Shown piece by piece: positions 36,662-45,029 of a DNA stretch of 64,000 nt (position 1 is the first letter of the stretch; every line of letters begins with the position of its first letter). The translations under genes and the position numbers were made by a program. Below the pieces are notes generated by a model. That model did no database searches. It was not told the origin of the DNA and saw only the letters and a program-made list of their open reading frames with translations. Source of the DNA: Marispirochaeta sp. (GTDB taxonomy: Bacteria; Spirochaetota; Spirochaetia; JC444; Marispirochaetaceae); NCBI RefSeq assembly GCF_963668165.1, contig NZ_OY764209.1:2232001-2296000 (forward strand). Reading direction: 5' to 3'.

Positions 36662-37994
36662 CAGGGCCAGCGCACATAGTTATGCACAAGCAGTGGGCTC
36701 GAAGAGCGATTATTGAATTTTTATGCAGCCATACATGAATTTTTATACGTTCTAGACTTTTTCTCCATGATATAGCAGACTCTTTGCATCAATTAGTGAG
36801 AGGGCATAAGATGGGCAAGAGTCAGTCAATGAATATTATTGAACATTTTCAAGCAATTGAAGATCCGCGGATAGATCGGCATAAGCGACATCTCATCCTG
36901 GACATCATAGTAATCACCATCTGTGCAGTTGTTTGCCATTGTGAAACCTGGGAGGAAATTGAGACCTACGGAAAGGAGAAGGAGCACTGGCTTAAGAAGT
37001 TCCTGGCCCTTCCGAATGGGATTCCTTCTCATGATACGATTCGGCGCTTGTTTATTCGCCTCAATCCTGAACAACTCCAGCAATGCTTTCTCAGTTGGGT
37101 GAATGCCATCCGTGAACAAACCCAAGGAGAAATCGTCGCGATTGATGGAAAGACAGCCCGTCGCAGCCATGATCATTATAGCGGGAAGTCTGCACTCCAT
37201 ATGGTAAGCGCCTGGGCGTCAGAGAACCGCATGGTTCTCGGTCAGGTGAAGACTGACGAGAAATCAAATGAAATCACCGCTATCCCAGAGCTTCTTAAGC
37301 TGCTTGAACTAAAGGGATGCATCGTGACTATAGACGCTATGGGTTGCCAGACAGATATCGCCAACCTCATTAAAGAGAAACAAGCCAACTATGTGCTTGC
37401 GGTGAAGGGAAATAGACCTCATCTGCACGATGAATTGAAGTTTTGCTTCGATGAAATCAAACCCGGGACTGAGAAAACAGAAGAGTGGATTGATTATCAC
37501 AGGGACTTCAACAAGGAACACGGTCGATGTGAAGTCCGTGAATGTGTGGCGACTGATGAGATCGACTGGCTGAAGCCGCATATCAAAGATTGGAAAGGGG
37601 TACAGAGTATCGCCATGGTCAGAGCACAGCGTACCATCGGTGATAAAGAAAGTGTGGAAACTCGCTACTACATTAGCTCGCTCCCTGCGAATGCAGAGCT
37701 TCTGAACTCAGCGATACGAGCCCATTGGGGGGTAGAGAACTCCGTTCACTGGGTGTTGGACATGGTCTTCCGGGAAGATGAAAGTCGCATGCGAAAAGGC
37801 TATTCCCCTGAAAACTTTGCAATTTTACGTCGCATAGCTATGAATCTCGTCCGCCGTGATAAGAATAGCAAGGGAAGCTTAAAGGGGCGGCGCAAAGCGG
37901 CTGGTTGGAATAACCGCTATTTGGAAGAATTGCTATTCGCTCCAGACGAAGCATTCAAGCCAACTGCCTGAGCTATTTTAATGCGCTGGCCCTG
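36662..37994 (+). mobile_element. ISAs1-family insertion sequence (1333 bp)
   Basis: A complete element. Terminal inverted repeats are CAGGGCCAGCGCA at 36662 and its complement TGCGCTGGCCCTG ending at 37994. The direct repeat GGACTTGACC occurs immediately outside both ends (36652-36661 and 37995-38004) and is a 10-bp target duplication, so the insertion can be mapped to the base and is recent enough to keep a perfect duplication. One transposase gene fills it. It lies between the DUF89 gene and a small gene that were previously divergent neighbours about 80 bases apart. Confidence 0.92.
36811..37971 (+). CDS. ISAs1-family DDE transposase
   Basis: A 386-residue transposase: N-terminal IIEHFQAIEDPRIDRHKRH (the DDE_Tnp_1-associated domain), the first catalytic Asp in EIVAIDGKTARRSH, a second in IVTIDAMGCQ and the Glu region in HWGVENSVHWVLDMVFREDESRMRKG. 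All key motifs are intact and the frame is uninterrupted, so the element may be active. ATG at 36811 is preferred to a TTG nine codons earlier because GAGAGGG precedes it. Confidence 0.93.
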   Translation: MGKSQSMNIIEHFQAIEDPRIDRHKRHLILDIIVITICAVVCHCETWEEIETYGKEKEHWLKKFLALPNGIPSHDTIRRLFIRLNPEQLQQCFLSWVNAIREQTQGEIVAIDGKTARRSHDHYSGKSALHMVSAWASENRMVLGQVKTDEKSNEITAIPELLKLLELKGCIVTIDAMGCQTDIANLIKEKQANYVLAVKGNRPHLHDELKFCFDEIKPGTEKTEEWIDYHRDFNKEHGRCEVRECVATDEIDWLKPHIKDWKGVQSIAMVRAQRTIGDKESVETRYYISSLPANAELLNSAIRAHWGVENSVHWVLDMVFREDESRMRKGYSPENFAILRRIAMNLVRRDKNSKGSLKGRRKAAGWNNRYLEELLFAPDEAFKPTA

Positions 37995-38034
37995 GGACTT
38001 GACCCCGACAGGAAGTTCGATGGTATCATGAGGT

Positions 38035-38235
38035 GTGAAAAATCAGGTGTGTATCTGGTATTCTGTCTGTCCCATAAGGCGCTTCTACGAATCCGGTAAG
38101 CTGGAAGAATACTGGGTTAAGACCTACTGTCTTGTGGGAAATCCGGACTGCGTGCGTAAACAGATGGAAGCAAAGGGGATTCCTCATCCTGACAATATGC
38201 TTCCGGACGGAACAATCAGAAAAGAACTTTCCTGA
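38035..38235 (+). CDS. Small four-cysteine protein
   Basis: A 66-residue protein with regularly spaced cysteines (VCIWYSVCP, then TYCLVGNPDC) followed by an R-K-Q-MEAKGIPHPDNMLPDG tail. The spacing suggests a metal or iron-sulfur site. The ending HPDNMLPDG is a pattern I associate with a conserved family of similar-length proteins of unknown function. The start is uncertain: GTG at 38035 or 38047, with no strong ribosome binding site. The IS insertion ends only 40 bases upstream, so its native promoter is probably displaced. Confidence 0.65.
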   Translation: MKNQVCIWYSVCPIRRFYESGKLEEYWVKTYCLVGNPDCVRKQMEAKGIPHPDNMLPDGTIRKELS

Positions 38236-38272
38236 ATCTGAATTCCCGGAGTTCCAGTACAAAAGTCAAGGT

Positions 38273-38656
38273 CTATTTCCTGCCTATCTCTTTCTCGATT
38301 TTCCGCATCCGCTTGTTCATCTCGTTTACCCGAAACTCCAGGCTGTTGAGAATCCAGAACTGAAAATGGTTGAATTTGTGCTGGGAGTGAATCATCCAGA
38401 CGATTTTAATCGATACCAGCAGGACACTAATCTCTATCGAAATAAACGGAGGAAGAAAATGGGTTGTGACTTCCAGGGTAAAAAAGATCAGAATGGTCAG
38501 TAAAAAAAAGATGTTGATTATATTGTCTCTGTGGGAATAGTCTTTTCCCCCGATTTGTCCCAGAAGAGAGCGGATCCGTTCCTTCTCCCGGTTGTATTCC
38601 TCCAGGTCGTCAAGCAGCTCTTTTTCCCGTGCGGCAAGGTCGTCCATATGTGTCAT
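38273..38656 (-). CDS. Unknown protein with coiled coil and two membrane segments
   Basis: A 127-residue protein. An N-terminal charged coiled coil (LAAREKELLDDLEEYNREKERI) is followed by HRDNIINIFFLLTILIFFTL and FISIEISVLLVSIKIVWMIH, two hydrophobic segments, and then an amphipathic helix with NEMNKRMRKIEKEI. A hairpin membrane anchor with both ends in the cytoplasm is likely. The HRDNIINIF and SQHKFNHFQFWILNSLEFR stretches look conserved, but I cannot name a family. Divergent from argH. Confidence 0.6.
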   Translation of the reverse strand: MTHMDDLAAREKELLDDLEEYNREKERIRSLLGQIGGKDYSHRDNIINIFFLLTILIFFTLEVTTHFLPPFISIEISVLLVSIKIVWMIHSQHKFNHFQFWILNSLEFRVNEMNKRMRKIEKEIGRK

Positions 38657-38764
38657 GGGACCATTGTAGATGCGGATGTCTGTGCTGTCTATTATGAAGT
38701 CATATTTTTGCTGTTTTCCACCGGAGGAATAATCTGTATACTGTGCGCTACGGAGGTATAAACC

Positions 38765-40141
38765 ATGGCGAAACTATGGCAGAAGGACTACTCTCTGGAT
38801 TCCCTGATCGAAAGCTTTACGGTAGGGCGTGACTACCTTCTCGATATGGAGCTTCTTCCGGCGGACTGCACAGCCAGCCTGGCCCACGCCACCATGCTTG
38901 CCACCATCGGTCTGCTGTCCGACGGAGAACTATCCTCCCTTTCCCGGGGTATCAGGTCGGTACTGGATGAATATAAATCCGGGGAATACAGGATCGAAAA
39001 GAGCGACGAAGACGGTCACACAGCCCTGGAAAACCGTCTTGCCGCTCTCTGCGGAGAGGCGGGGAAAAAGATCCATACCGGGCGCAGCCGGAACGACCAG
39101 GTCATTACCGCCCTCCGGCTCTACTCCCGGGCTTTTCTGGCCGAGGCTGTTCTGGCAGGTATCGATACTGCAGACGCGCTGTTAAAACTTGCCAGGAAGC
39201 ACGAACATACCCCCATGCCCGGCCGCACTCACATGCAGATCGCCATGCCTTCGTCGGTGGGGCTCTGGGCGGCGGCCTACGCGGAGGAGCTCCTGGACGC
39301 CCTGCGGCATCTTCTTTCCCTGGACAGCATTCTGGACCAGTCACCCTTAGGTTCTGCCGCCTCCTATGGTGTACCGCTGCCACTGGATCGGGAGCTGACC
39401 GCCGCACTGATGGGGTTCTCCGGGGTACAGAACAATGTTCTTTACGTGAATAATTCCCGGGGTAAATTCGAGTCCTATCTTCTGGACGCCTGCGAACAGA
39501 TCGGCCTTTCTTTAAGCAAGCTGGCCCAGGACCTGATCCTCTTTTCCATGCCGGAGTTTGGTTATTTTTCTCTTCCCCGGGAGCTCTGCTCCGGGTCCAG
39601 TATTATGCCGCAAAAGAAAAACCCCGACGGCCTTGAGCTTATGCGGGCCAAGTCGGCCACTCTCTCCTCCTATGCCAACCAGGTAAAAAGTATTCTGCGC
39701 TCTCTGCCTTCGGGCTACAACCGCGATTTTCAGGAGACCAAGGAGCCTTTTCTGCGGGGTGCCCGGCTGACTATCCAGATGCTGCGGGTCAGTACTCTGA
39801 CCGTTTCAAAGCTCGAGGTTAATAAAGATGCATTACAGCGCGGCTTTACGCCGGAGATATATGCTACCGACGCGGCTCTGGAGATGGCAGCCCGGGGAAA
39901 AAGCTTCCGCGATGCTTACCGGGAAGTCGGCACATCCCTGGAAACGGTTAAAAACCGGGACCCCGGGGAGGTTCTAAAGAAGCGCAGTTCCACCGGTTCT
40001 CCGGGGAACCTGAACCTTTCCTTTCCCGCGACCCGGGCGGCAGATATCGCTTCCCATGCCCGGGCTCTGGGTGAGTCCTTATCCGCTTCTGCCGCGGAAC
40101 TGGTTGGCCGTGAGGTCCCGCTCTTTCCGCCGCTGCCGTGA
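38765..40141 (+). CDS. argH: Argininosuccinate lyase
   Basis: A 458-residue enzyme of the fumarase/aspartase superfamily: DEDGHTALENRL near the start, TGRSRNDQV, the catalytic region MPGRTHMQIAMP, and the signature GSSIMPQKKNPDGLELMRAK. It cleaves argininosuccinate to arginine and fumarate, the last step of arginine synthesis. GGAGGT precedes ATG by 8 bases. Its 3' end overlaps the convergent rfuD gene by 63 bases. No other arginine gene is adjacent, though carB lies a few kilobases away. Confidence 0.96.
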   Translation: MAKLWQKDYSLDSLIESFTVGRDYLLDMELLPADCTASLAHATMLATIGLLSDGELSSLSRGIRSVLDEYKSGEYRIEKSDEDGHTALENRLAALCGEAGKKIHTGRSRNDQVITALRLYSRAFLAEAVLAGIDTADALLKLARKHEHTPMPGRTHMQIAMPSSVGLWAAAYAEELLDALRHLLSLDSILDQSPLGSAASYGVPLPLDRELTAALMGFSGVQNNVLYVNNSRGKFESYLLDACEQIGLSLSKLAQDLILFSMPEFGYFSLPRELCSGSSIMPQKKNPDGLELMRAKSATLSSYANQVKSILRSLPSGYNRDFQETKEPFLRGARLTIQMLRVSTLTVSKLEVNKDALQRGFTPEIYATDAALEMAARGKSFRDAYREVGTSLETVKNRDPGEVLKKRSSTGSPGNLNLSFPATRAADIASHARALGESLSASAAELVGREVPLFPPLP

Positions 40142-40981
40142 TGCGGAGGATGCATAGAGAGTCCTCAGGGCTCCGGCGGCTACCAGGCCGAGGAAGGTAA
40201 TAAAGAAGGGAGATGCCAGAAGCAGGGAGTCGGGGATCCCCGTCATTCCCTGCAGTATCGTGGCGGCGGCGTTCGCTGCGGAGAAGAGGAGCACCGTAGC
40301 CAGCAGCCCCAGGGGCTGTTTGCCCGCGATGTACAGGGCTACCAGAGCAATCCAGCCGCGGCCGCCGGTCATGTTTGGCACATAGGCCCCAATATCGAGG
40401 GCCAGCAGGGCTCCCGCTGCTCCGCAGCCAATACCGGAAAGAACCAGGGTCTGAAAGCGCATCATTTTGACTGAGTATCCCAGGTTTTCCAGGGTTTCAG
40501 GGGCTTCTCCTGCGGCTATTACCCTGTGTCCCCAACGGCTCTTGCGCATAATCAGCATCAGGGCCGCAAAGGATAATCCGGCGGCAAGGACAGGAATAAT
40601 CCTGTGGTCCGGAGGGAAAAACCCGCTGGAGTTCAGCAGCGCGGGACGCAGTACCCCTTTTGTGCCGAATACCATCTGAGATGTGATCCCCAGCAGCCCT
40701 GCGGCCGCCAGGTTGAGCCCCAGGCCGCTCAAAAAGATATTCGATTCAAGCCTGAGTATCACCCAGGCAAAAATGGCCGCTGCAAGGCCGCCGGCAATAC
40801 TCCCGGCAAAGATCCCTCCCAGCCATGTGCCTGAGGCCGCAGCAGCGATAAACCCGCCGAAGGCACCCAGGGCCATGAGCCCTTCAAGTCCGATGTTCAG
40901 TATCCCCGCGCGGAAGGGAAGATACCCTGCCACGGCAGCAATAATAAGGGGTGCGGCTGTGGAAAGTGTTGAATTAAACAT
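40079..40981 (-). CDS. rfuD: Riboflavin ABC transporter permease (RfuD-like)
   Basis: A 300-residue permease of the branched-chain amino acid/BMP-linked type with about eight hydrophobic segments and the motif FRAGILNIGLEGLMALGAF, which marks the second permease of this transporter class. By position (behind an FMN riboswitch, with rfuA, rfuB and rfuC) it is the RfuD homologue of the spirochaetal riboflavin importer. The frame is intact. Its last 21 codons overlap the argH 3' end on the other strand, and the extreme C-terminus is Arg/Ser-rich. Confidence 0.82.
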   Translation of the reverse strand: MFNSTLSTAAPLIIAAVAGYLPFRAGILNIGLEGLMALGAFGGFIAAAASGTWLGGIFAGSIAGGLAAAIFAWVILRLESNIFLSGLGLNLAAAGLLGITSQMVFGTKGVLRPALLNSSGFFPPDHRIIPVLAAGLSFAALMLIMRKSRWGHRVIAAGEAPETLENLGYSVKMMRFQTLVLSGIGCGAAGALLALDIGAYVPNMTGGRGWIALVALYIAGKQPLGLLATVLLFSAANAAATILQGMTGIPDSLLLASPFFITFLGLVAAGALRTLYASSASRQRRKERDLTANQFRGRSG

Positions 40982-40983
40982 GT

Positions 40984-41979
40984 TTATACCCCCTTTCCTG
41001 TTTCACCGGCGGTTATGGCAATAAAAACCACGGCCTGCAGCAGCAGACTCATCTCCTGGGATATCCCCGAGGCCATCACCGCCGAAGAGAGTCCCTGGGT
41101 CAGGTAGGCGAAGAAGAGAGCTGCGGGCAGAATAAAAGCGGGCCGGTAGCGGGCAATGAGGGCTACGGCGATTCCGTTCCAGCCGATGCCGCTTGTGCCC
41201 CCCTGAACAGCAGCTCCATACAGTCCAAGACCCATCAGCGCCCCGGCAAGTCCGCAAAGGGCCCCGGACACAGTCATCCCGCCGCTGCGGTAGCGGGAGA
41301 CGCGAATACCCGAAAGAGAGGCAAAGCGGGGATTGGTTCCGCTTATCCTCAGCTCATATCCTGCAAGAGTGTGCCGGCTTACAAACCACCAGAGCAGCGC
41401 AGCGACCAGGGCAAGGAATACGCCGCTTGACAGCTGTGATGGCGGCAGCAGCCGGGTAAGCCGGAATCCGGCGGCTATTTTCGGTGTTGACAGAAGGTAA
41501 CTGTCGGGGTCTCTCAGGGGAACGGCAATAAGGTAGTCGACTACCGGGATCACCGCTCCTGCGGCAAGATACGAAGAAATCAGTTCGTCGGTTCCCAGCT
41601 TCTCGCGCATTATGCCGGATACCCAACCCATAGCGCCGCCGCCGAAGGCGCCGCTTAGCAGGGCCAGGGGGATCATCAGTGCCGGGTGACCGCCGGGAAC
41701 GGCTAATAAGAGCAGAACCGGAAGCAGAGAGCCCAGGCAGGCCTGGCCTTCCCCTCCCAGATTGAATGATCCGGATGACATGGCCACCGCGATTCCCGCT
41801 CCGCTCAGGGTAAGAACTCCGGCGGTGGCAAGCAGGTTTCCAAAGGAGAAAGGGCTGCTCAATGGGTCGGTCAAAAGGTCCTTAAGGGCCTCCGCCGGTT
41901 TCGGGCTGACAAGCAGAACAACTCCCAGCAATAGAATCAGCATTCCGCTTAAACCCAGGACCCGTCTGACTTTTGTCAC
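40984..41979 (-). CDS. rfuC: Riboflavin ABC transporter permease (RfuC-like)
   Basis: A 331-residue permease with a first membrane segment LGLSGMLILLLGVVLLVS and the motif SGSFNLGGEGQACLGSLL, the first-permease signature of BMP-linked ABC importers (YufP type). It forms the heterodimeric membrane channel with RfuD. It starts inside the last codon of rfuB (4-base overlap) and ends 2 bases before rfuD, so the genes are one transcript with the riboswitch. Frame intact. Confidence 0.84.
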   Translation of the reverse strand: MTKVRRVLGLSGMLILLLGVVLLVSPKPAEALKDLLTDPLSSPFSFGNLLATAGVLTLSGAGIAVAMSSGSFNLGGEGQACLGSLLPVLLLLAVPGGHPALMIPLALLSGAFGGGAMGWVSGIMREKLGTDELISSYLAAGAVIPVVDYLIAVPLRDPDSYLLSTPKIAAGFRLTRLLPPSQLSSGVFLALVAALLWWFVSRHTLAGYELRISGTNPRFASLSGIRVSRYRSGGMTVSGALCGLAGALMGLGLYGAAVQGGTSGIGWNGIAVALIARYRPAFILPAALFFAYLTQGLSSAVMASGISQEMSLLLQAVVFIAITAGETGKGV

Positions 41980-43492
41980 TGCTTTTCTCCTGATCCCCGG
42001 ATCCCGAGCATGGCTTCTCCAATCCTGCCGTGGTCAAAATGCTGACGTTCGAACCTTGCGGTAATCTCGCCGTTATACAATACAAGCAGCCGGTCCGCGA
42101 TTTCCAGCACCTCATCGATGTCACTGGCCAACAGCAGTATTCCCGCACCCCGATCACGCAGAGTCAGTATCCGCTGGTAAATCTCCCGTCTGCTTTTTAC
42201 GTCCAGACCCCAGGCGGGTTCACACAATATTACCAGTTTCGAAGCAGACCGGATCTCCCTGCCCAGAATAAGGCGCTGCAGCATTCCCCCGGAAAGGGCC
42301 GATGTCATCGTATCCGGGAGGGCGTCAATCCCGAACTCCGTCAGGAGCTCCCGGGAATAGGCCTCTTTTGCTTTTTCCCGCAATATTCCGTATCGGCTTA
42401 AGCTGCTGCGGACCAGCACCGCAGCGTTTTCCATAACCGGAAGATCCAGGGCCACTCCGCTTTCCAGACGGTCGGAGGGGACCATCACGATGCCCGCCTG
42501 CCGCAAGCTGTTTCCGCTTTGGCGGGGAAGGGCCGTCCTTCGTCCAGAAGTATAGTTGCCTTCATCGGGGGGTTCAGCAGCGCTCAGTAGTTTTTTCAAG
42601 GCAGTCGAGGCCATTCTCCCCGGATACCTGACAGTGCAAGAATCTCGCCGCTGCGAAGGGTAAAGGAGACTCCGCGTATAAAGCTCTCACGCGACGTTTT
42701 GGCGAGGTCCCCGGACATCCAGACAAATTTCACCGGGTTGTGCCGGAACCAGTTTCGGAGCATCTTCTCCCAGGCCCATGAGTATACGGGATATCTCTTC
42801 TAAAGAAAGGAATGATGCTGCAGCTTCCGCCACAGTGAATCCTTTCCGCAGCAGGGTGAGTCGGTCCGCACGGTCCCTGACCTCCTGAATTTTATGGGAA
42901 ACAATCAGAATCCCTGTCCCTTCCGCGGCAAGCTCCTTGAGCATGTCAAAAAGATTTTCCGTTTCCAGAGGACTGAAGGATGTTGAAGGTTCATCCAGGA
43001 TCAGGTAGGCCGGGTCTGCGAGCAGAGCTCCGACAATCATCGTCGAGGTTACCAGGTTTGCCGGAACCCCTCTCCCCCCGGGTTTCCAGGGGAAGATCGA
43101 TCTTCAACCGCCCGGCAATAGTCCGAACCTTCCGGTCAAACTCGTAATTAGAACCCGGATTTGAACGAGGCCTCAGGCGGAGATACTCTCTAATCGTCAG
43201 GGAGGGGACAAGCCGGGGGTGCTGCGGAATATAGGCACTCCCCCCGGGTCCTGCTGAACGGGAACGATGGGCTGATGAGGTTCCGTCGATAAGGATTTCC
43301 CCCGCATCAGGCTGCAGGATACCAGCCATGCAGCGGACCAGGGTGGTCTTTCCTGATCCGTTTTCTCCCAGCAGTCCATGAATCTCCCCTCGCTGCAGCT
43401 GCAGGCGGGCCCCGTTCAGGGCTTTTATCCTCTCCGCGATTAAAGTGCTTATGCAGATCCAGGGCTTCAATCGTGCCCGTACTACTCGACAT
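41976..43492 (-). pseudogene. rfuB: Riboflavin ABC transporter ATPase (RfuB-like), frame broken by about four indels
   Basis: Pieces of one double-ATPase gene of about 500 residues lie in order in three frames. They are: MSSSTGTIEALDLHKHF, shift near 43450, ALNGARLQLQRGEIHGLLGENGSGKTT (Walker A), shift near 43085, MIVGALLADPAYLILDEPSTSF (Walker B), shift near 42712, DLAKTSRESFIRGVSF, shift near 42603, then KKLLSAAEPPDEGN through ALSGGMLQRLILGRE (signature) to the end. Apart from one-base indels in base runs the coding sequence looks undamaged. Because neighbouring genes show the same pattern, sequence error is more likely than a dead gene. Confidence 0.8.
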
Positions 43493-43514
43493 GTGTTTCC
43501 GCTGCCTCTGCTGG

Positions 43515-44576
43515 CTATTGGCCTATCCTGACTGCGCCTGTTTGCAGCTCTTTCAGGTGAGCTTCGAGATTTTCCCCGCAGTTTCCGGCTCAGATGCTCT
43601 GTGTAGGCGGGGTGATCGGTAATAAAGCGTATATAACCGTCAGCTATTCCCCACGGATTCTGCCGAACCGAAGGGGAGTTCTCCGGCGATGGCTTTGCCG
43701 GTCAGTTCCCGGGCTGCTCTGTCAAGGTAGATCCGGGTGCTGCCGATTACCGTTCCGGGAGCGATGTCGTAACCGGAGGAGTCGAACCAGATAACACCCT
43801 TTCCGGCGTCCTGGGCCGCGGAAACCACCCCCTGGTTTGCTCCCCCGGCAATGGCAAGGATTACGGCGACGCCTGACCGGTACATATCTTTAGCCAGTTC
43901 GGACCCCTTGCCGGCATCGTACCAGTTACCGGACTACCCGAAAATCCAGCCTCCGCATCACCCGCCGCGGCCTGTGCCCCCTGCTGAAACCCGGGACGAA
44001 TGGAGCGGATCATTTCCGGATACTCCTGCCCCCGCTACCAGGCCGACCTTGACCTTTCCTGCCTGCTGCTTTTCCCGCGCAAACCAGTCCGGCAAAGTAC
44101 CCGGCCAGATACCCCTGTTCTTTCTGATCAAAACGAAAGGTAAAAATGGACGGGTTGCCTTCAATATGGCCGTCAAGAATCAGAAACCGGGCTTCCGGAT
44201 AGGACCTGGATACCTCGGCACAGATCTCCGGCATCGCGGGGTTCGAGGTAACAATAAGATCATAACGGCCGGAAGCCGCCAGGGAGCTCACCTTTGTGAG
44301 CCACTCACCCTGATTAACGCCTCCCTCTATAACCGAGATCTCAACTTCAGGGGTTTCCTTCGCTGCCTCCTGGACCCCCTTCACCATCATCTCGTAGGTG
44401 GGGCTGCCTGCAACAACGCCGGGAACAAATACAGCTATGGATTGTACTGCAGGAGAATCCTCTTTTTTCGGTCTCATCGCGTTCCGCCTCTTTGGGTGTG
44501 CAGCTGCTGAGAATCGCCGCACTTAGCAGAACAAGAAACACGATGAAAAGCCGGGCGGCTTTTTTTTACGGAACAA
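43515..44576 (-). pseudogene. rfuA: BMP-family riboflavin-binding lipoprotein (RfuA-like), frame broken by several indels
   Basis: A BMP-family substrate-binding lipoprotein read in pieces: RPAFIVFLVLLSAAILSSC (lipoprotein signal and lipobox), SIAVFVPGVVAGSPTYEMMV, FTFRFDQKEQGYLAGYFAG (family motif), EKQQAGKVKVGLVAGAG, YPEMIRSIRPGFQQGAQAA, MYRSGVAVILAIAGGANQG, GVIWFDSSGYDIAPGTV and a last piece ending ELQTGAVRIGQ before a stop at 43515. About seven one-base shifts separate them. The start is unclear (TTG near 44576). It binds substrate outside the inner membrane and delivers it to RfuBCD; the FMN riboswitch upstream identifies the substrate as riboflavin or a flavin. Confidence 0.75.
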
Positions 44577-44665
44577 AGATAAATACTGTGTAAATTTAGG
44601 TTCATATAACCTGCCTCCAGAAAACGCATCGGGGCAGATGAGAGAAAGCAGAGCGGGCCGCACCG

Positions 44666-44690
44666 AAAAAATTCCGGAACGGCTGGTTCC
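44666..44690 (-). terminator. Possible intrinsic terminator of the riboswitch
   Basis: On the minus strand, just after the riboswitch, GGAAC-CAGCC-GTTCC is followed by GGAA and six T. This is the right place for the expression platform of a transcription-terminating FMN switch, although the stem is short. Confidence 0.4.
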
Positions 44691-44694
44691 ATTT

Positions 44695-44841
44695 TCTTCT
44701 CCCATCCAGACTTTCACTGTCGGTTCCGGAATTCCACCGAATCCCACCCCTGCACCTACTTTTTGACGTCAAAAAGTAGGTGCAGGGGGATTGCGGACTG
44801 TTACCGCCGGTCGGGACTTATCTGTCCCTCCCCTCGAAGAA
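44695..44841 (-). promoter_or_regulatory. FMN riboswitch (RFN element) upstream of rfuABCD
   Basis: Read on the minus strand it contains the conserved RFN blocks in order: closing stem TTCTTC, GGGACAGATAAGTCCCGACC, GGCGGTAACAGTCCGC, a variable stem, GGTGGAATTCCGGAACCGAC, AGTGAAAGTCTGGATGGGAG and the closing GAAGAA. The RFN element binds flavin mononucleotide and switches off riboflavin synthesis or uptake genes. It precedes the BMP-type lipoprotein gene, which turns a generic BMP transporter assignment into a riboflavin importer. Its variable stem is unusually long and perfectly palindromic (44747-44788). Confidence 0.93.
44747..44788. repeat. Perfect 42-bp palindrome forming the variable riboswitch stem
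   Basis: Bases 44747-44767 (CCCCTGCACCTACTTTTTGAC) are exactly complementary to 44768-44788, with no mismatch and no spacer. A related palindrome of the same geometry occurs at 56156-56195 in the rplK leader. In the riboswitch RNA it would be a stem of up to about 19 bp. Confidence 0.9.
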
Positions 44842-44856
44842 AATACTTACCTTTAT

Positions 44857-44886
44857 ACTATATTTCCTTTCGGTATGTATTGTCAA
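44857..44886 (-). promoter_or_regulatory. Promoter of the riboswitch-rfu transcript
   Basis: On the minus strand TTGACA (44886-44881), an 18-base spacer and TATAGT (44862-44857) lie just upstream of the riboswitch. The start of transcription would fall near 44850, about ten bases before the closing stem of the RFN element. Confidence 0.6.
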
Positions 44887-45029
44887 TCTTGACTCCCCAC
44901 TCCTCTGAGTCACTCCCGGGCCTTTACTTGACCCCATTGCAGAACTAATGGTAGGTTCTATGTGTAATTCATCAGTCACTCCTAGCCTAGCGTTCGCTTC
45001 CGGGACGCACGAGAAGATGGGGACAACCT

